Assembly: GCA_033675265.1 (NCBI GenBank)
Contig: JAUJYZ010000431.1
Location: 308,866-372,865 of the forward strand
Direction: 5' to 3'
Origin: Actinostola sp. cb2023
Taxonomy: Eukaryota; Cnidaria; Anthozoa; Actiniaria; Actinostolidae
DNA: 64,000 nt
Positions within the stretch are counted from its first letter, which is position 1; each line of letters opens with the position of its first letter. Below are positions 19,370 to 31,250 of this stretch, in pieces. The notes beneath the pieces were generated by a model. It was given only the letters and a program-made list of their open reading frames with translations. It made no database searches and was not told the DNA's origin. A program made the position numbers and the translations under genes.

Positions 19370-21565
19370 CTAGATGTTGTCGGGACCTAAATATCTAAAA
19401 TATCGTTGTTGTTGTGGCTGCTGGCCACCAAAAACTGTGGCTGTTTGTACACGGGGTTGGCCATGACTGGGTTTAACTGCAATATCAGTGAGGAGCTGTT
19501 GGATATTTCGTACCATTGGCACTTTAACATAATCATCTTCACAACGACACAGAGGGCATATGCTTCCAGCTTCGCGCCACTGTTCCACACATGGGATACA
19601 GCCAATAACATTTTCGCATCCAGCACATGCGGCCACAGGTAGTGTAGCGACACTGAAACAAATATTACACTTGAACACTTTCTCTAGAAATCTGCAGACA
19701 CTGGCTTCATCTTCAATGGCTATTTGGTTATTACTTTGATTACTGATGGCCATGCCTGCTGCCTCCTGTACCTTTACCAAATCATTGCGCATCTTCTTTA
19801 ATTCTGATATAATATCTGAGGATTGGTCTTCTGCTTTTCTTTCTTCTGCTTTCCTTTTTCCCAGTAAGGTATCAGAACAATGGCTTGGAATGGCAAATAC
19901 TTTGCGGCAACCTTGCCAAAAGGAACCTGTTGAGTACAATCCAGAAAATCTCCTTTTATTATTAAACAGATAGTGTACGTATACATACATTTATTATTAT
20001 TATTTTATACATTTATTGCATCAGTTAATAAAAAGTTGTTGAAATTATAGTGCTTAGTAAAACTAAATTCCAATTAAATGCCATTGTATATAGGCTGATT
20101 TAGGGGGAAGGAGGGGACCATGGGCCCCCTATTCATCTGAGGTTTTTATAAACACTTGATGGTTAATACTAATAAAAATGCTTCGTTTGTTCAAATGCTG
20201 TAACAACACCCTAAGTGATGCCAAAAATGGTAATTTACACCCCTCAAAGAGACGATGATTATCCCTGCCCTTTCACATGGGGAGCTCCTCCCATGTAAAA
20301 GGGGCGGGGATGAGCGATAGTATAGGGTTAGCTTAGCGTTACTGCAACACCAATAAAATTACAAAAACCGGGACTTATGGAATTAATCTAACAAGTGACA
20401 GATTAAAGAATGAAATAAACATAATTAGGCGAACTTCAACTGGCTGTATTAAATCTACATGTACACGCCATTCTTGATGTGCCGGTTTCAATAAAGAATT
20501 GCAATCATTGTTGTTCCCTATTCGAAATCTTGGAAAACTCAAAACACTCTCAAAACACGCTCATATGCATGGAGTTATAGTGCGATTTGAACCTAAGTTG
20601 TTTTTTTCTTTCTCGTGGGAAAAATGTCCTAGCAACTAATTAGTCGCGCCACTCAACCTGAATCTGTATTCAGGGACATTTTAGATTACATTATCACCGA
20701 TAAGTTTTATTTATAAATCAGGCAATATGAAATCATGCAGTACCAGATCTAGAAAGTTTTCAAAATTCTAAAAAACCGTAATTATTATTCATGGCAGCAC
20801 TATAGCTAATTGATAACGCATCATTGTCAATTTCAATAAAAAGTCGGTCGGTTCCCGTGTTTCATTCAAAAGTATAAAATAATTATATAACTTAATACAC
20901 ACACAAACATTTATTAAAGATGTACCAGGAATGTACTAACCTTTCGTGGCATTTGATGTCCTAATTTGTAAATACTTATTATCGAGTAGAATTACGGGAG
21001 TCCCAACCTCATTTTCGACCTGTTTTGCTACTTGTTCCACGGTAGCGGTTTCTTCACACAAATTCAAATATACTTGAAATATAGGTGAAGGCTTTCCATC
21101 AACAACTTCGCAAAAAATAACTGTTTTCCTCCATGTTCTGGCGGGACTGCTGCCAGGGCTGGAGGAAGCACTACCATGATGTTGCAATTGGGTTTTCGCA
21201 AACATAAATGCTGGACGTGTCAAGCCTTGCTGTCGCGCCATATTTCCACTTACACCGGGAGGTGGATTTGGATTCAGCCGTCGTCCCGCACTGACTGTTG
21301 GTTGTAAATAGCCGCATGATGGTTCAGCGGCGATGTCTTGTTGCTGTGGATCACCAAAAACTTCGTAGGTAATAAACGACAACACATCATCAGGATTGAA
21401 CTCCCCGGTTCTTGGGTCAGGCATCAACACAGACTCATCGCCGATCAAATAAATAGAATCTGCATTAAGCTTGAAAACTCTTGAAAGGACCTGTGAAGTG
21501 TTTTCATTAAGTCGGACTTTAAGACTAGTGTCCCCTCTTTTCACGTTAACGAAAAGTGCGTTCAT
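19370..21565 (-). CDS. RING-finger accessory protein, element C (2 exons)
   Basis: Exons 21565-20941 and 19926-19370 join with GT-AG in phase 1, giving 393 aa without stops. Domain order is as in element B: N-terminal domain (VNV, then FKLNADSIYLIGDE), Pro/Gly/Ser linker, conserved domain (WRKTVIF to FWQGCRKVFA), a charged helical linker (GKRKAEERKAEDQ), then RING at about 295-335 with CNIC, CAGC, GCIPC and CPLC. All eight zinc ligands are Cys. The tail is Gln-rich. The intron is 1.0 kb and holds a 60-bp palindrome. Likely a nuclear or cytoplasmic ubiquitin-ligase-like helper; this is inferred from the RING only. Confidence 0.8.
20249..20317. repeat. Imperfect palindrome in the RING C intron
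   Basis: ATCCCTGCCCTTTCACATGG pairs with CCATGTAAAAGGGGCGGGGAT around a GAGCTC centre. It is a foldback of about 65 bp, probably a MITE remnant. Confidence 0.65.
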
Positions 21566-21969
21566 CTTGCAGAACTGAGGAGTCGGTACAATGCAACTGG
21601 CGCGAACTTTACATTACAATGATACCCCACCTTGTGGCCACCCCGTTAATACGGCCAACTCGATATTACGGGCATTTAGGGTGCGTGCGATTGTTTTGGA
21701 CTAATCCGGATTAACAATAGCCGGAATATCACGAGTGAGCGTCACGTTTGAGAGCTATTCCTATTTGGGAAATTCGTAATCTGGCTATTCAGGAATATTC
21801 CAGAGTATGTTCTTATTCCGAAATATAAGCCAAACGAACGAGTCATATAGTCGCAAAGCTGGGCGTATTCGCATGATTCCACAGTATAGAGAAGGTTCCT
21901 GGGACCTACTGAGCAGTTTTAGAAAACGAAAAATAGAAATTGTAAAATAGAAAATAGAACTGAAAATGA
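21566..21969. other. Upstream region of RING C
   Basis: No gene. It includes GTTAATACGG and TCCGGATTAACAATAGCCGG words resembling fragments of the CCGGTTAATACGGACA MITE. It then enters the right arm of C. Confidence 0.45.
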
Positions 21970-22154
21970 TAATTCCAAATAGACAATAAGACAATACAAA
22001 GACTGTGTTTTAACATGAAAAATAAGAATCTGTTCAGATGTTTTACTTTATTGTACGATTGATTAGACATTCACTTGGATAGCAAATGAATAGTATTTAC
22101 CTATTTCGAATTTGAGAGAAATATAGAAAATCGAAATATCGGAAAGTGCCACGG

Positions 22155-22468
22155 ATTCCCTAAACGTCAAAAAGTTTGGGTAATTTCAATTTATCGACCT
22201 GCACAGATAATTTGAAAATAGGTATGATATTTCAATATTCAAATTAGTTTCTTAAAATGAAAATAGAGTCGTTTTATCTGGTTATCGAGAAAATAAGGGT
22301 ACATATATCGATGTATCGAATTAGGCATAAAACTTGAAAAAAGGAGGACAATTTCGAATTTTTAATTGCAAAACAAAACATGAAATTAGAAATATAGCCA
22401 AATTTTTGATATCAATAACCTATTTTTGTGTGAAAACCAGAATTGCCGGAACCTCTCACTGATTGTGT
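22155..22468. mobile_element. Solo terminal fragment of a B-like element
   Basis: The sequence is a diverged match to the right arm of B (for example TCAATAACCTATT, then CTCACTGATTGTGTAA). It carries no genes. It is fused on the left to the tip of C and on the right to D2, which lacks its outer 50 bp or so. Confidence 0.65.
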
Positions 22469-24362
22469 AAAACCAAAATACAAAATTGCTCGTGTTTTAA
22501 GAATTTTGATTATTACAAACTAATTTCAAAATTCAATATTGCTACATTTTTGTATATTCAAACTTTAGAATTAAGTTCAAAAATCTTAAAAGCACACAAA
22601 ATCACATATTTTTAATTTTTAAAAACCAAAAAAAGAGCTAATTGATTATTGACAAAATCTTTGTAATTTAAGATGGAAGCTCCCTTTAGGGGAGGGGTCA
22701 AAGGAGCTGTTGGTCGGACAATATATTTACATTGCCACCTCACCCATATATGTTACTTTTCAACCAAGGTACACCCGCTCCCACGACTGAACTTCTGGTG
22801 CACATGCCATAATCTACAAACGTGAAAAATCATTTTCGACCAATCATAGCTCTCCATTTTGTCAGCCAACTTCTCATTTTGAACTACATGGATCTTATGT
22901 CCAGCATATGCTGCAAAATATGGAGTCGGATTTCGAAGTCTTTCCTTGTCCCATCGCCTTTGTGCCTGATAAAATGGAGTTGTTTTTGCTAAGCTTTGCG
23001 GCCGAACCGCTCGTTTCCCAAGATTATAACCCCTAGAACGAAGGAGAGTTAATATTCTTCTACCGTATGTATGCCCAACCTGTAAAAGAACAATAAGCAT
23101 ATACTATAGTACGCTATTAGAATCGTTCAATGAACTTGGTACTACTGACAGTGGAACCCGGTCTTACGGACACGCAGTTAATACGGACACCCGGTTAATA
23201 CGGACACCCGGTTAATACGGACATGTTGTTCTGTCCCGGCTGAAACTCATACAAATGCATGCCTATAAAATATACCCGTTTCATACGTACAACGGATAAT
23301 ACGGACAACGGACACTTTTTCCTCTCCAAATATGCCCATTTTCATACAAAGTCTACCCGGTTACACTTTATTTTCTCAAGACAACGACAATGTGTAAATT
23401 GATCGCTTATATTACATGCGATCAGAGATTCAAGTATTCAATAGCAATTCAAGTAGCAATAGCAATGTATTACACAATCGCGAGTGACGTAAATTGACCA
23501 ACCCGGTTAATACGGACACTGCGCGGTCTCGTTCCGATGGTGTCCGTATTAACCGGGTTCCATTGTATTGAAAGTGAACTCTCGTTATAGCACACATCCT
23601 CAGGACCGTCATTTGTTGTCCGTATAAATAGCGAGAGTCCGTTATTTTCAGTCATTGCAGTATTAATTTTTGCCGGGGATCTAACCGGCCTGTCCGTACG
23701 TATTAGCGAGTGTCCGTAATAAGGGGGTCCTCAAGGCGAGAGTTGACTGAGTAGCAGAGTAGGCGGTTATACTTGATGTACTGTGCTATCAACCTGTTCT
23801 TGTGACATAGCACCATAATCAAATCTGTGGATTTCCTGCTACAAAAGAGTTCTATGATTTTCCTTGAAAATCCTCACTTATCATGCTGGTTGCTAAGCAA
23901 ATATTCTGAAACTTGCTTATATGTAAACTTCCTTTCAGTCGTGGGAGAGGGTGTACCTTGGTTGAAAAGTAACATATATGGGTGGGGTGGCACTGATATA
24001 AATATATTGTCCTCTCTTGACCAACAGCTCCTTTGACCCCTCCCCTAAAGGGAGCTTCAATCTTTTGAAACTTAAAAAAGTGAAATTACAAAGATTTTGT
24101 AAATTGAAATCACGTTCAAATAAATAATAATCAATTAGCTCTTTTTTTGTTTTCCGTTCTGCTTTCAAAATTAAAAATATGTAATTGTGTGTGCTTTTAA
24201 GATTTTTGAACTTAATTCTCAAGTTTGAATATACAAAAATGTAGCAATTTTGAATTTTGAATTTAGTTTGTAATAATCAAAATTCTTAAAACATGAGCAA
24301 TTTTGTATTTTGGTTTTAAGATTTCCAATAGAAAATTCAATTGTGGAGTGTTACACGTACCT
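22469..24362 (-). mobile_element. Non-autonomous transposon D2
   Basis: Very similar to D1 over its length, including the transposase relics and the captured CAGTGGAACCCGG MITE at about 23153-23570. It starts at AACCAAAATACAAAATTGC, so the outer left tip is missing; the right tip GGAGTGTTACACGTACC is present. Confidence 0.8.
22858..23079 (-). pseudogene. Transposase exon 2 relic in D2
   Basis: It matches the D1 relic almost residue for residue, with the same Asp-to-Val change (HVVQNEKL) and the same fusion point. An exon 1 relic with a stop lies at about 23750-23960. Confidence 0.75.
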
Positions 24363-24417
24363 TCTACCTTCTTGTACACTTAAGATTATTGAGCTCCAGC
24401 ACAACGCCATCAATATC
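24363..24417. other. Spacer between D2 and D3
   Basis: 55 bp of sequence between the D2 tip and a GGTCCGTG motif that may be the damaged left tip of D3. Confidence 0.4.
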
Positions 24418-25906
24418 GGTCCGTGTTTCAGAATATTTGCTTAGCAACCAGCATGATAAGTGAGGATTTTCAAGGAAAATCATAGAACTCTTTTGTAGCA
24501 GGAAATCCACAGATTTGATTATGGTGCTATGTCACAAGAACAGGTTGATAGCACAATATACATCAAGTATAACCGCCTACTCTGCTACTCAGTCAACTCT
24601 CGCCTTGAGGACCCCCTTATTACGGACACCTCACCTACGGACAGGCCGGTTAGATCAGCTAGCTCCGGCAAAAATTAATACTGCAATGACTGAAAATAAC
24701 GGACTCTCGCTATTTATACGGACAACAAATGACGGTCCTGAGGATGTGTGTTATAACGAGAGTTCACTTTCAATACAATGGAACCCGGTTAATACGGACA
24801 CCATCGGGACGAGACGCAATGTCCGTATTAACCGGATTGGTCAATTTACGTCACTCGCGATTGTGTAATACATTGCTATTCAGCTACTTGAATTGCTATT
24901 GAATACTTGAGTCTCTGATCGCATGTAATATAAGCGATCAATTTACACATTGTCGTTGTCTTGAGAAAATAAAGTGTAACCTGGTAGACTTTGTATGAAA
25001 ATGGGCATATTGGGAGAGGAAAAAGTGTCCGTTGTCCGTATTATCCGTTGTACGTATGAAACGGGTATATATTTTATAGGCATTTGTATGAGTTTCAGCC
25101 GGGACAGAACAACATGTCCGTATTAACCGGGTGTCCGTATTAACCGGGTGTCCGTATTAACTGCGTGTCCGTAAGGCCGGGTTCCACTTCTCAGTAGTAC
25201 CAAGTTCATTGAACGATTCTAATAGCGTACTATAGTATATGTTTATTGTTCTTTTACAGGTTGGGCATACATACGGTAGAAGAATATTAACTCTCCTTCG
25301 TTCTAGGGGTTATAATCTTGGGGAACGAGTGGTTCGGCCGCAAAGCTTAGCAAAACAACTCCATTTTATCAGGCACAAAGGCGATGGGACACGGAAAGAC
25401 TTCGAAATCCGACTCCATATTTTGCAGCATGGACATAAGATCCATGTAGTTCAAAACGAGAAGTTGGCTGACAAAATGGAGAGCTATGATTTGTCGATGA
25501 TGTGCACCAGAAGTTCAGTCGTGGGAGCGGGTGTACCTTGGTTAAAAAGTAACATATATGGGTGGGGTGGCATATAAATATATTGTCCTCTCTTGACCAA
25601 CAGCTCCTTTGACCCCTCCCCTAAAGGGAGCTTCCATCTTTCAGTGAAACTTTAAAAAAGCGAAATTACAAAGATTTTGTCAATAATCAATTAGCTCTTT
25701 TTTTGTTTTTCAAAATTAAAAAGATGTGACTTTGTGTGCTTTTAAGATTTTTGAACTTAATTCTAAAGTTTGAATATACAAAAACGTAGCAATATTGAAT
25801 TTTGAATTTAGTTTGTAATAATCAAAAATCTTAAAACATGAGCAATTTTGTATTTTGGTTTTAAGATTTCCAATAGAAAATTCAATTGTGGAGTGTTACA
25901 CGGACC
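24418..25906 (+). mobile_element. Non-autonomous transposon D3, inverted relative to D2
   Basis: It reads as the reverse complement of D2: exon 1 relic (about 24430-24600), MITE (about 24780-25190), exon 2 relic (25260-25480), then the AT-rich arm ending GGAGTGTTACACGGACC. The left arm is deleted. With D2 it forms an inverted repeat of about 1.4 kb per arm. Confidence 0.8.
25260..25480 (+). pseudogene. Transposase exon 2 relic in D3
   Basis: It starts VGHTYGRRILTLLRSRGY, then shifts frame within a few dozen residues and resumes at GHKIHVVQNEKL. The catalytic Asp is Val, as in D1 and D2. Confidence 0.7.
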
Positions 25907-26211
25907 AATATCAATCAATCAATCAATCAATCTTTATTTCATAATAAATAAATATTTACAATATTTCACACGACCTGCAGGTAGCAAAGCTAATCGAGGC
26001 AGGCCGTGTGAGTTTATATGTACGATATAATAATACGATATAATATATATATTGAATTAGAAAATAATGACGTTGGAAAATATATATTTAATTGATTAAT
26101 TAGGCTATAACCCAATGTAGTGAATACAACTAAAAGAAAGGAAAATAAAGACACTATATACATTGAGATACTAAATATTAGTGTTTAAGTTTTGATATTT
26201 TTAGTATTAAT

Positions 26212-28215
26212 TTACAGGTTTTTCTTTGAATTACATATGTCCTCAGGGATTGCATTCCATATTTTGGTTCCAATGTGAGAGAAGGATTTGTTTAGATGAG
26301 AAGTTCTTCCATATTGAACATAGAATTTATCAGACAAAACAGCTCTAGTGTTATATTTGTGTACAGCGGATAATGGTGTAAAAAGTTTTACGATATTCAA
26401 TGGAGCATTATTATTGTTGACATCATGAATTAAGACTGAGATAGTTTGAAAATAAAGCATGTTGATTGGAAGAATTTTTGAGGCTAGAAAAAGTGGTATC
26501 GCGTGCTCTCTGATTGTGGCAAAAAAACATTAGTCGTAAGACACGCTTTTGGAGAACTAAAATTTTATTTAAGTTTGTTTTGGAAGTTTGACCCCAAACG
26601 GGTAATCCATAAGAAATATATGGGAGAGTAGAAAATGGGACATAATGTCTTATTCGTGAGATAATTCCGATTGTTTTACTGATTTTTAGAGTTATATAGT
26701 CAACATGATATTTCCAGGAGAGATTGTTATCAATTAGTACGCCGAGGTATTTAACATGATCTTTTTTTCCAGTGACACTTGTTTCTTTGTATTATTATCA
26801 TAGACTTTGATTTTTGGCGTATAATCAGGCTTTCTGTGGTGTGGGTTAAAGATGATAAAATTAGATTTCTTAATGTTTAATGTTAATTTATTTGCTAATA
26901 GCCAGTCACATATGTTATCCAGTTCTTTTTTTACAGTCTTTTCAAGTGATCTTATGTTTTATCAGCATAAAGTAGGTTGGTGTCGTCTGCAAATAATAAA
27001 AATTCAAATTTGTCCGACGAGTGTTGTATGTCATTTATATATATTAGGAATAGCAAAGGGCCTAGTACAGATCCCTGTGAAACCCCACAGAGGATTTGTT
27101 CTTTACTTGATATTTTGGAGTTTATTTGGGTTGTTTGAGTTCTATATGTGATAGATAAGATGAGAGCCAGTCATTAGCTATTCCCCTTATACCATAGAGA
27201 TCTAATTTACTAAGTAATATTTTATGATTTACCATATCAAAAGCTTTCTGCAGGTCGATAAATATTCCACACGAATATTTTTTTATCTATATTTAATGGG
27301 ATTTTGTTTACAATATCTAGTAGCGCATGTTGAGTTGAATGCTTTTCGCGGAAACCATATTGCGATGAATGGAGGATATTGTTCATATCAATGAACGTTT
27401 TCAATCTGTTAAAAGTTAACTTTTCGAAGATTCGGTTTATGTTACAAAGGAGTGAAATTGGTCTATAGTTTCCTGGATTTTCTTCATCATCGTTTTTGTA
27501 GATAGGAATAATTTTTGCATACTTTAATTTAGATGGATAAATACTAGTTTGTATGTTCATTATTTCCGCTAGCGGTTGAGCTATAATTGCTTTTGCACAT
27601 TTCAAAATTGGCACTGGGAAAGAGTAGAGGCCGTGGGCTTTATTGGATGGTAATAATGATATTTCTGTTTCTATCTCCAAAGTAGTGACAGGAGCAAAAT
27701 AGAATGAATTAGAGTGTCCGGGGTCATTGACATATCTTTGAAAAGGAAGTTTAGAAGAAGGCAAAGTCGATGCTAGTCTATGACCTACTGATGCAAAATG
27801 TTTGTTTAATATATCAGATATTTCTGTTGGGTCCTCTGCTATTCCCTTATTGTTCGGTCGTTTAATAGAACTAATAGTGTGTATGTTGTTTTTCTTGTTG
27901 TGTAATAGGCCATTTATTCCTTGTCACGTCTTTTTCATGTTGTTAATATTAATTTGAAAAAAGGTATGATAGTAAAGTGTTTTGCTTAGTTTTGTAAGTT
28001 TTGCGATCTTATTGCGATATATATTATACTTTGCTCTTTCTCCTGAGTAATACAATTTGTTTTTTTATTTTGATTGATTTGCGTAAACCTTTGGTTATCC
28101 AAGGTTTGAGTAATTGTTTCTTTTTACGTTTTGAGAGAGTTCTAATTGGCGCGTGCTTATTTACCACTTTGTTAATTTTACTGTAGAAGGTGGAAAATAA
28201 TTTGTTAGAGCGCAA
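26212..28215 (-). pseudogene. Reverse transcriptase ORF2 relic
   Basis: From high to low coordinates: linker HAPIRTLSKRKKKQLLKPW (28140 region); RT motifs NYRPISLL and SSQYGFREKHSTQHALL (about 27360-27480); FVDLQKAFDMVNHK after a frameshift (27240); ADDTNLLYAD, the catalytic YADD-equivalent (about 26960); and the C-terminal block NKSFSHIGTKIWNAIP (about 26260). Multiple frameshifts separate the blocks. The product would be the RT used in target-primed reverse transcription. Confidence 0.8.
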
Positions 28216-28245
28216 GCACTAAATCCATGAAACAAAATCACTAAT

Positions 28246-28726
28246 GTACATTCCAACACCTCCAGCATATTCAAAATTATAACCAGGAATGGATGGATTG
28301 AAATCCAGTAACTTTTTGTTTGTTATCCTTGTCTCTGTTATTCCAATAAGACTGAATTTATACTCTACTTCATTTAGTAAATTATTTTGTAAGTTGTCAT
28401 CAGTTATGTCTTAGGCTTCTAATGTTGTTATGAAGACACGAAATACTAGTTGTCGAGAGTGTTTTTTTTAGGAGTGAAAAGCTATGCGGCGAATAATAAT
28501 TCGATCGAATTAGTTTGTTGTGGATATTATAATCAGGATTTATACCGGGATTTGTATTGAGATTGAAAAGATCTAGATCATATATACTAGTTAATTTATC
28601 TAAATATTTATTTGAAGGGAGGTTATCTAAGTTAACGTTGAATTGTCCATGGGCTAATGTAATATTATGCCCATGATAAGGTAGATCTAGGAATAGATTG
28701 TCTTTGAATTCAAAAAATCTATGCAA
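28246..28726 (-). pseudogene. Endonuclease N-terminal fragment of the non-LTR element
   Basis: It encodes SISCLHNNIRSLRHN, the usual opening of an APE-like endonuclease, and later IGITETRI and GVGMYISD. The text then jumps to the pre-RT linker, so the second half of the endonuclease is deleted. Confidence 0.7.
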
Positions 28727-28741
28727 AAATTTATCATCAGC

Positions 28742-28990
28742 TTACTCATCTTCTCTCATAGCTGCGTCAGTAGTCGCGATCTCTTGCGATCTGGTTCTTG
28801 GTCTCATGTCTCGGGCGCTACCACGGGGGAAACCTCGGTGGGATCCGCGATATGAACCACGGCCAGAGAAGGGCGGAAGGCTGTTTTGTGAATCGGCAGA
28901 AAGAGTGCCGGATGTAGGGCTATTTAAGAGACTACCGACGGTATATATCGAGACTATTTCTTCAGTTGAGAAAAAGTGTTTTTTTTTAAT
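28742..28990 (-). pseudogene. RG-rich ORF1-like segment, in frame with ORF2 across one stop
   Basis: A frame with SGRGSYRGSHRGFPRGSAR and Ser/Pro-rich flanks ends at a TAA (28744-28742). The same frame continues directly into the endonuclease-side ORF. RG boxes bind RNA, as ORF1 proteins do. Confidence 0.55.
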
Positions 28991-30164
28991 CTCACTAAAA
29001 CAACCCCTTAGGTAACCTATTTTAAAAGCTTTGAGCGCTTTTTCATTTTGACGAATTTTGCCAAAAACTGAAAATTTGTTTTGATGGCGTTTTGGGGCTT
29101 GTTGAAACGGCCAAAATGTAGGGGAACTTTAGCGACTTGTAAAAAAACGATACGAAAAGTACAATAAAAACAATACTCAGCCAATTTATGACAATGCTCT
29201 TTGGCTTTAAAATCGTCGTATTTGACCGCAAGTGATCCCAGAGGGAAAATCAGGAATCTGGAACGGAACAAAATGGAATTTCACACTTTTGCTCATATTA
29301 ACGCCTTTGAACGGACTCCAAAATAAATACATCCCTGTTTTGTAGAAAAACAATGGTCATTTTTTAGAAAAGCATTTGGCAGTCTCATTCAAGAAAATTT
29401 GTTCTCAAATAATTAACAATTACTCCCCTCAGTGTCGGTGAGTAGTAGTGGTGGATATTTCCCGAGACGCGAGTCTTTTTTAGTATATACCACACATGTG
29501 AATAGCCAGCCAAATATATATATATAATTTATTTTCAAGAATTAAGAAAGAGACACGCTCGCGCAACGCGAAGCCATCTTGTTTTGCTTGGTTGTTTTGC
29601 TTGGAGGTGAATAGTAAATATATGTCGCGAAATACCAGCTAAAATAGGCTAATATCTCCAGAAACGTCAGTGAACTACCAATTCACCTGAACTCAATCAC
29701 ACAAAGTTGTCAACGAGTCTGACCCTGAACTGAACTTTATTCGGTAATTAACCAAGGTAAATTCATTTGAATAAATATAAACTGTTTCTCAGTTTGCCTC
29801 AAATTGGCATTTCTCAGCGTCATCATTCATTTATTTTAACAGAAACTTCATCATCATGATTAGGCACTTTATTTCATATCTACCGTATTTTCTCGATTAA
29901 ACCTGACACCGCTGATCAGTACAAACTTTAGACATTTGCATCGGCCTACTGAGTTTAATTTTTACTAATGATTCACGTTTTTTTTTCTATTCATTGTTTT
30001 TCACTACCTTGCAGGTCATATCATCCAAAGGCCCGGGTGTCAGTTTAGGGGAGAAAATATGCGGTATTTTGTAATTTCGTGATTAGATTAATATCAAAAA
30101 TTACGGCAACGGCCGAGTGATCCAACATAATTTTGTTGAGATAACTATAAGAACTTTAACGAAA
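28991..30164. other. No gene seen
   Basis: AT-rich DNA with a TA run near 29516-29527. The open frame at 29017-29271 has no recognisable motif and overlaps repeats of the AAACT/GCCAA kind. Confidence 0.5.
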
Positions 30165-30393
30165 TCTCAATAAGCAAATTTGATGACGTCTACTAAGGAA
30201 TCATTTATTATACAAAAACGCCCTTGTGATGATTATTGACATTTGAAAACTTACAGAATATTTTCACAGTCTTTATAAATGATTTTTTTAAACTTTTTTG
30301 TCCATTTCAAAAAATAAGTTCTTATTGAAAAAGTCTAAATAAGTTATGGCAAATTCCTTAGTAGACGTCATCAAATTTGCATATTAAGATTTC
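30165..30393. mobile_element. MITE with CAAATTTGATGACGTCTACT arms
   Basis: Arms of about 40 bp, GCAAATTTGATGACGTCTAC then TAAGGAAT and their complement, lie 150 bp apart. No ORF is present. Confidence 0.7.
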
Positions 30394-30800
30394 AAACCTC
30401 TATAACTCATAAAGGCAAGGTTCAAACCACAAAATACTGAAACCTCCAACTATTCAGCATATATTTTATAGATTTTTAAAACAATCTCATAGCGGTTAGT
30501 TGCACTTTAAGGAAATGGAATACATTTGCACATATGGCTCAATTAAACTCTATACCAGGCCCAGAATGGGAATCATTATACTAAACTTATTTCTTAGTAC
30601 ACCTTAACAATGTACTAACTACTTTAATTTATAACTATTAACAATTACATTTACATATACAAAGTGCATACTACTCAATCTGCAGACATTACTGTTTCGC
30701 TCTTTGTGAGCTCATCAGTGCAGAACAATGGTTTATAGTTTATAGTTTACACACCGATTCACATGCACATACAGAACATACATATATATATATGGGGCCA
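30394..30800. other. No gene seen
   Basis: AT-rich sequence with a short TA run near 30781-30792. Confidence 0.5.
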
Positions 30801-31024
30801 TACTAACGTACTAAGGCAGAGTGTATATCGACACAGCACATATACCATAGGGTGTACTAACGTACTAAGGCAGAGTATATATACACAACACATATACCAT
30901 AGGGTGTACTAACGTACTAAGGCAGAGTGTATATACACACAGCACAGATACCATGGGCCGTACTAACGTACTAAGGCAGAGTATATATACACAACACATA
31001 TACCATAGGGTGTACTAACGTACT
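30801..31024 (+). repeat. Alternating 54/52-bp tandem repeat
   Basis: Four units start TACTAACGTACTAAGGCAGA at 30801, 30855, 30907 and 30961, and a fifth begins at 31013. Spacings alternate 54, 52, 54, 52, and units 2 and 4 are almost identical, so the true unit is a 106-bp dimer. Confidence 0.85.
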
Positions 31025-31052
31025 ATAACGCTGAAATGATCGGGTACAGCCT

Positions 31053-31250
31053 TCATTGGGACAGGCGAACAAGCTTGTGAAATTTCACGGCGGTCTCTCC
31101 ATCACTGAAACAATCTTCAATATCATTCTCTACCTCAACCACATCCTCAGCCGAAATAGAAGCACCGATACCATCAGACGCACCAACAACATCCCTCTTA
31201 GTACAACCACTTGAGTCAGAGCTGCTGGATGAGGTCGACAGTTTCTTTGG
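31053..31250 (-). pseudogene. Acidic/Ser-rich C-terminal exon fragment, unassigned
   Basis: One minus frame reads a Ser run (STSSSSDSSG), then acidic residues (DVVEVENDIEDC), ending at the TGA complement at 31053-31055. The composition looks coding, but no domain is recognised and no start is visible. It may belong with the fragment at 31656-32099. Confidence 0.3.

Larger units (their letters stand above)
16499..22154 (+). mobile_element. Autonomous transposon C (transposase plus RING)
   Basis: Inverted repeats of about 185 bp (about 16499-16685 and 21970-22154) start TCCGTGGCACTTTCCGATAT and are essentially identical. The right tip reads GTGCCACGGATTCCCTA. The left end abuts the right tip of B (ACCCTAAAATCC). 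The interior has intact convergent transposase and RING genes. Introns carry three MITEs, so the element has aged without losing its frames. Confidence 0.85.
25907..28990 (-). mobile_element. Non-LTR retrotransposon, CR1/L2/Jockey-like, damaged
   Basis: The 3' end is a GATT/ATTG microsatellite (complement of CAATCAATCAATC at about 25912-25931) after an AATAAA-like word, as in CR1/L2 groups. ORF parts on the minus strand include an RG-rich tail, the start of an APE-type endonuclease, a complete set of reverse-transcriptase motifs and the C-terminal domain. Several frameshifts and stops and an internal endonuclease deletion make it inactive. It abuts the tip of D3 exactly. Confidence 0.8.
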
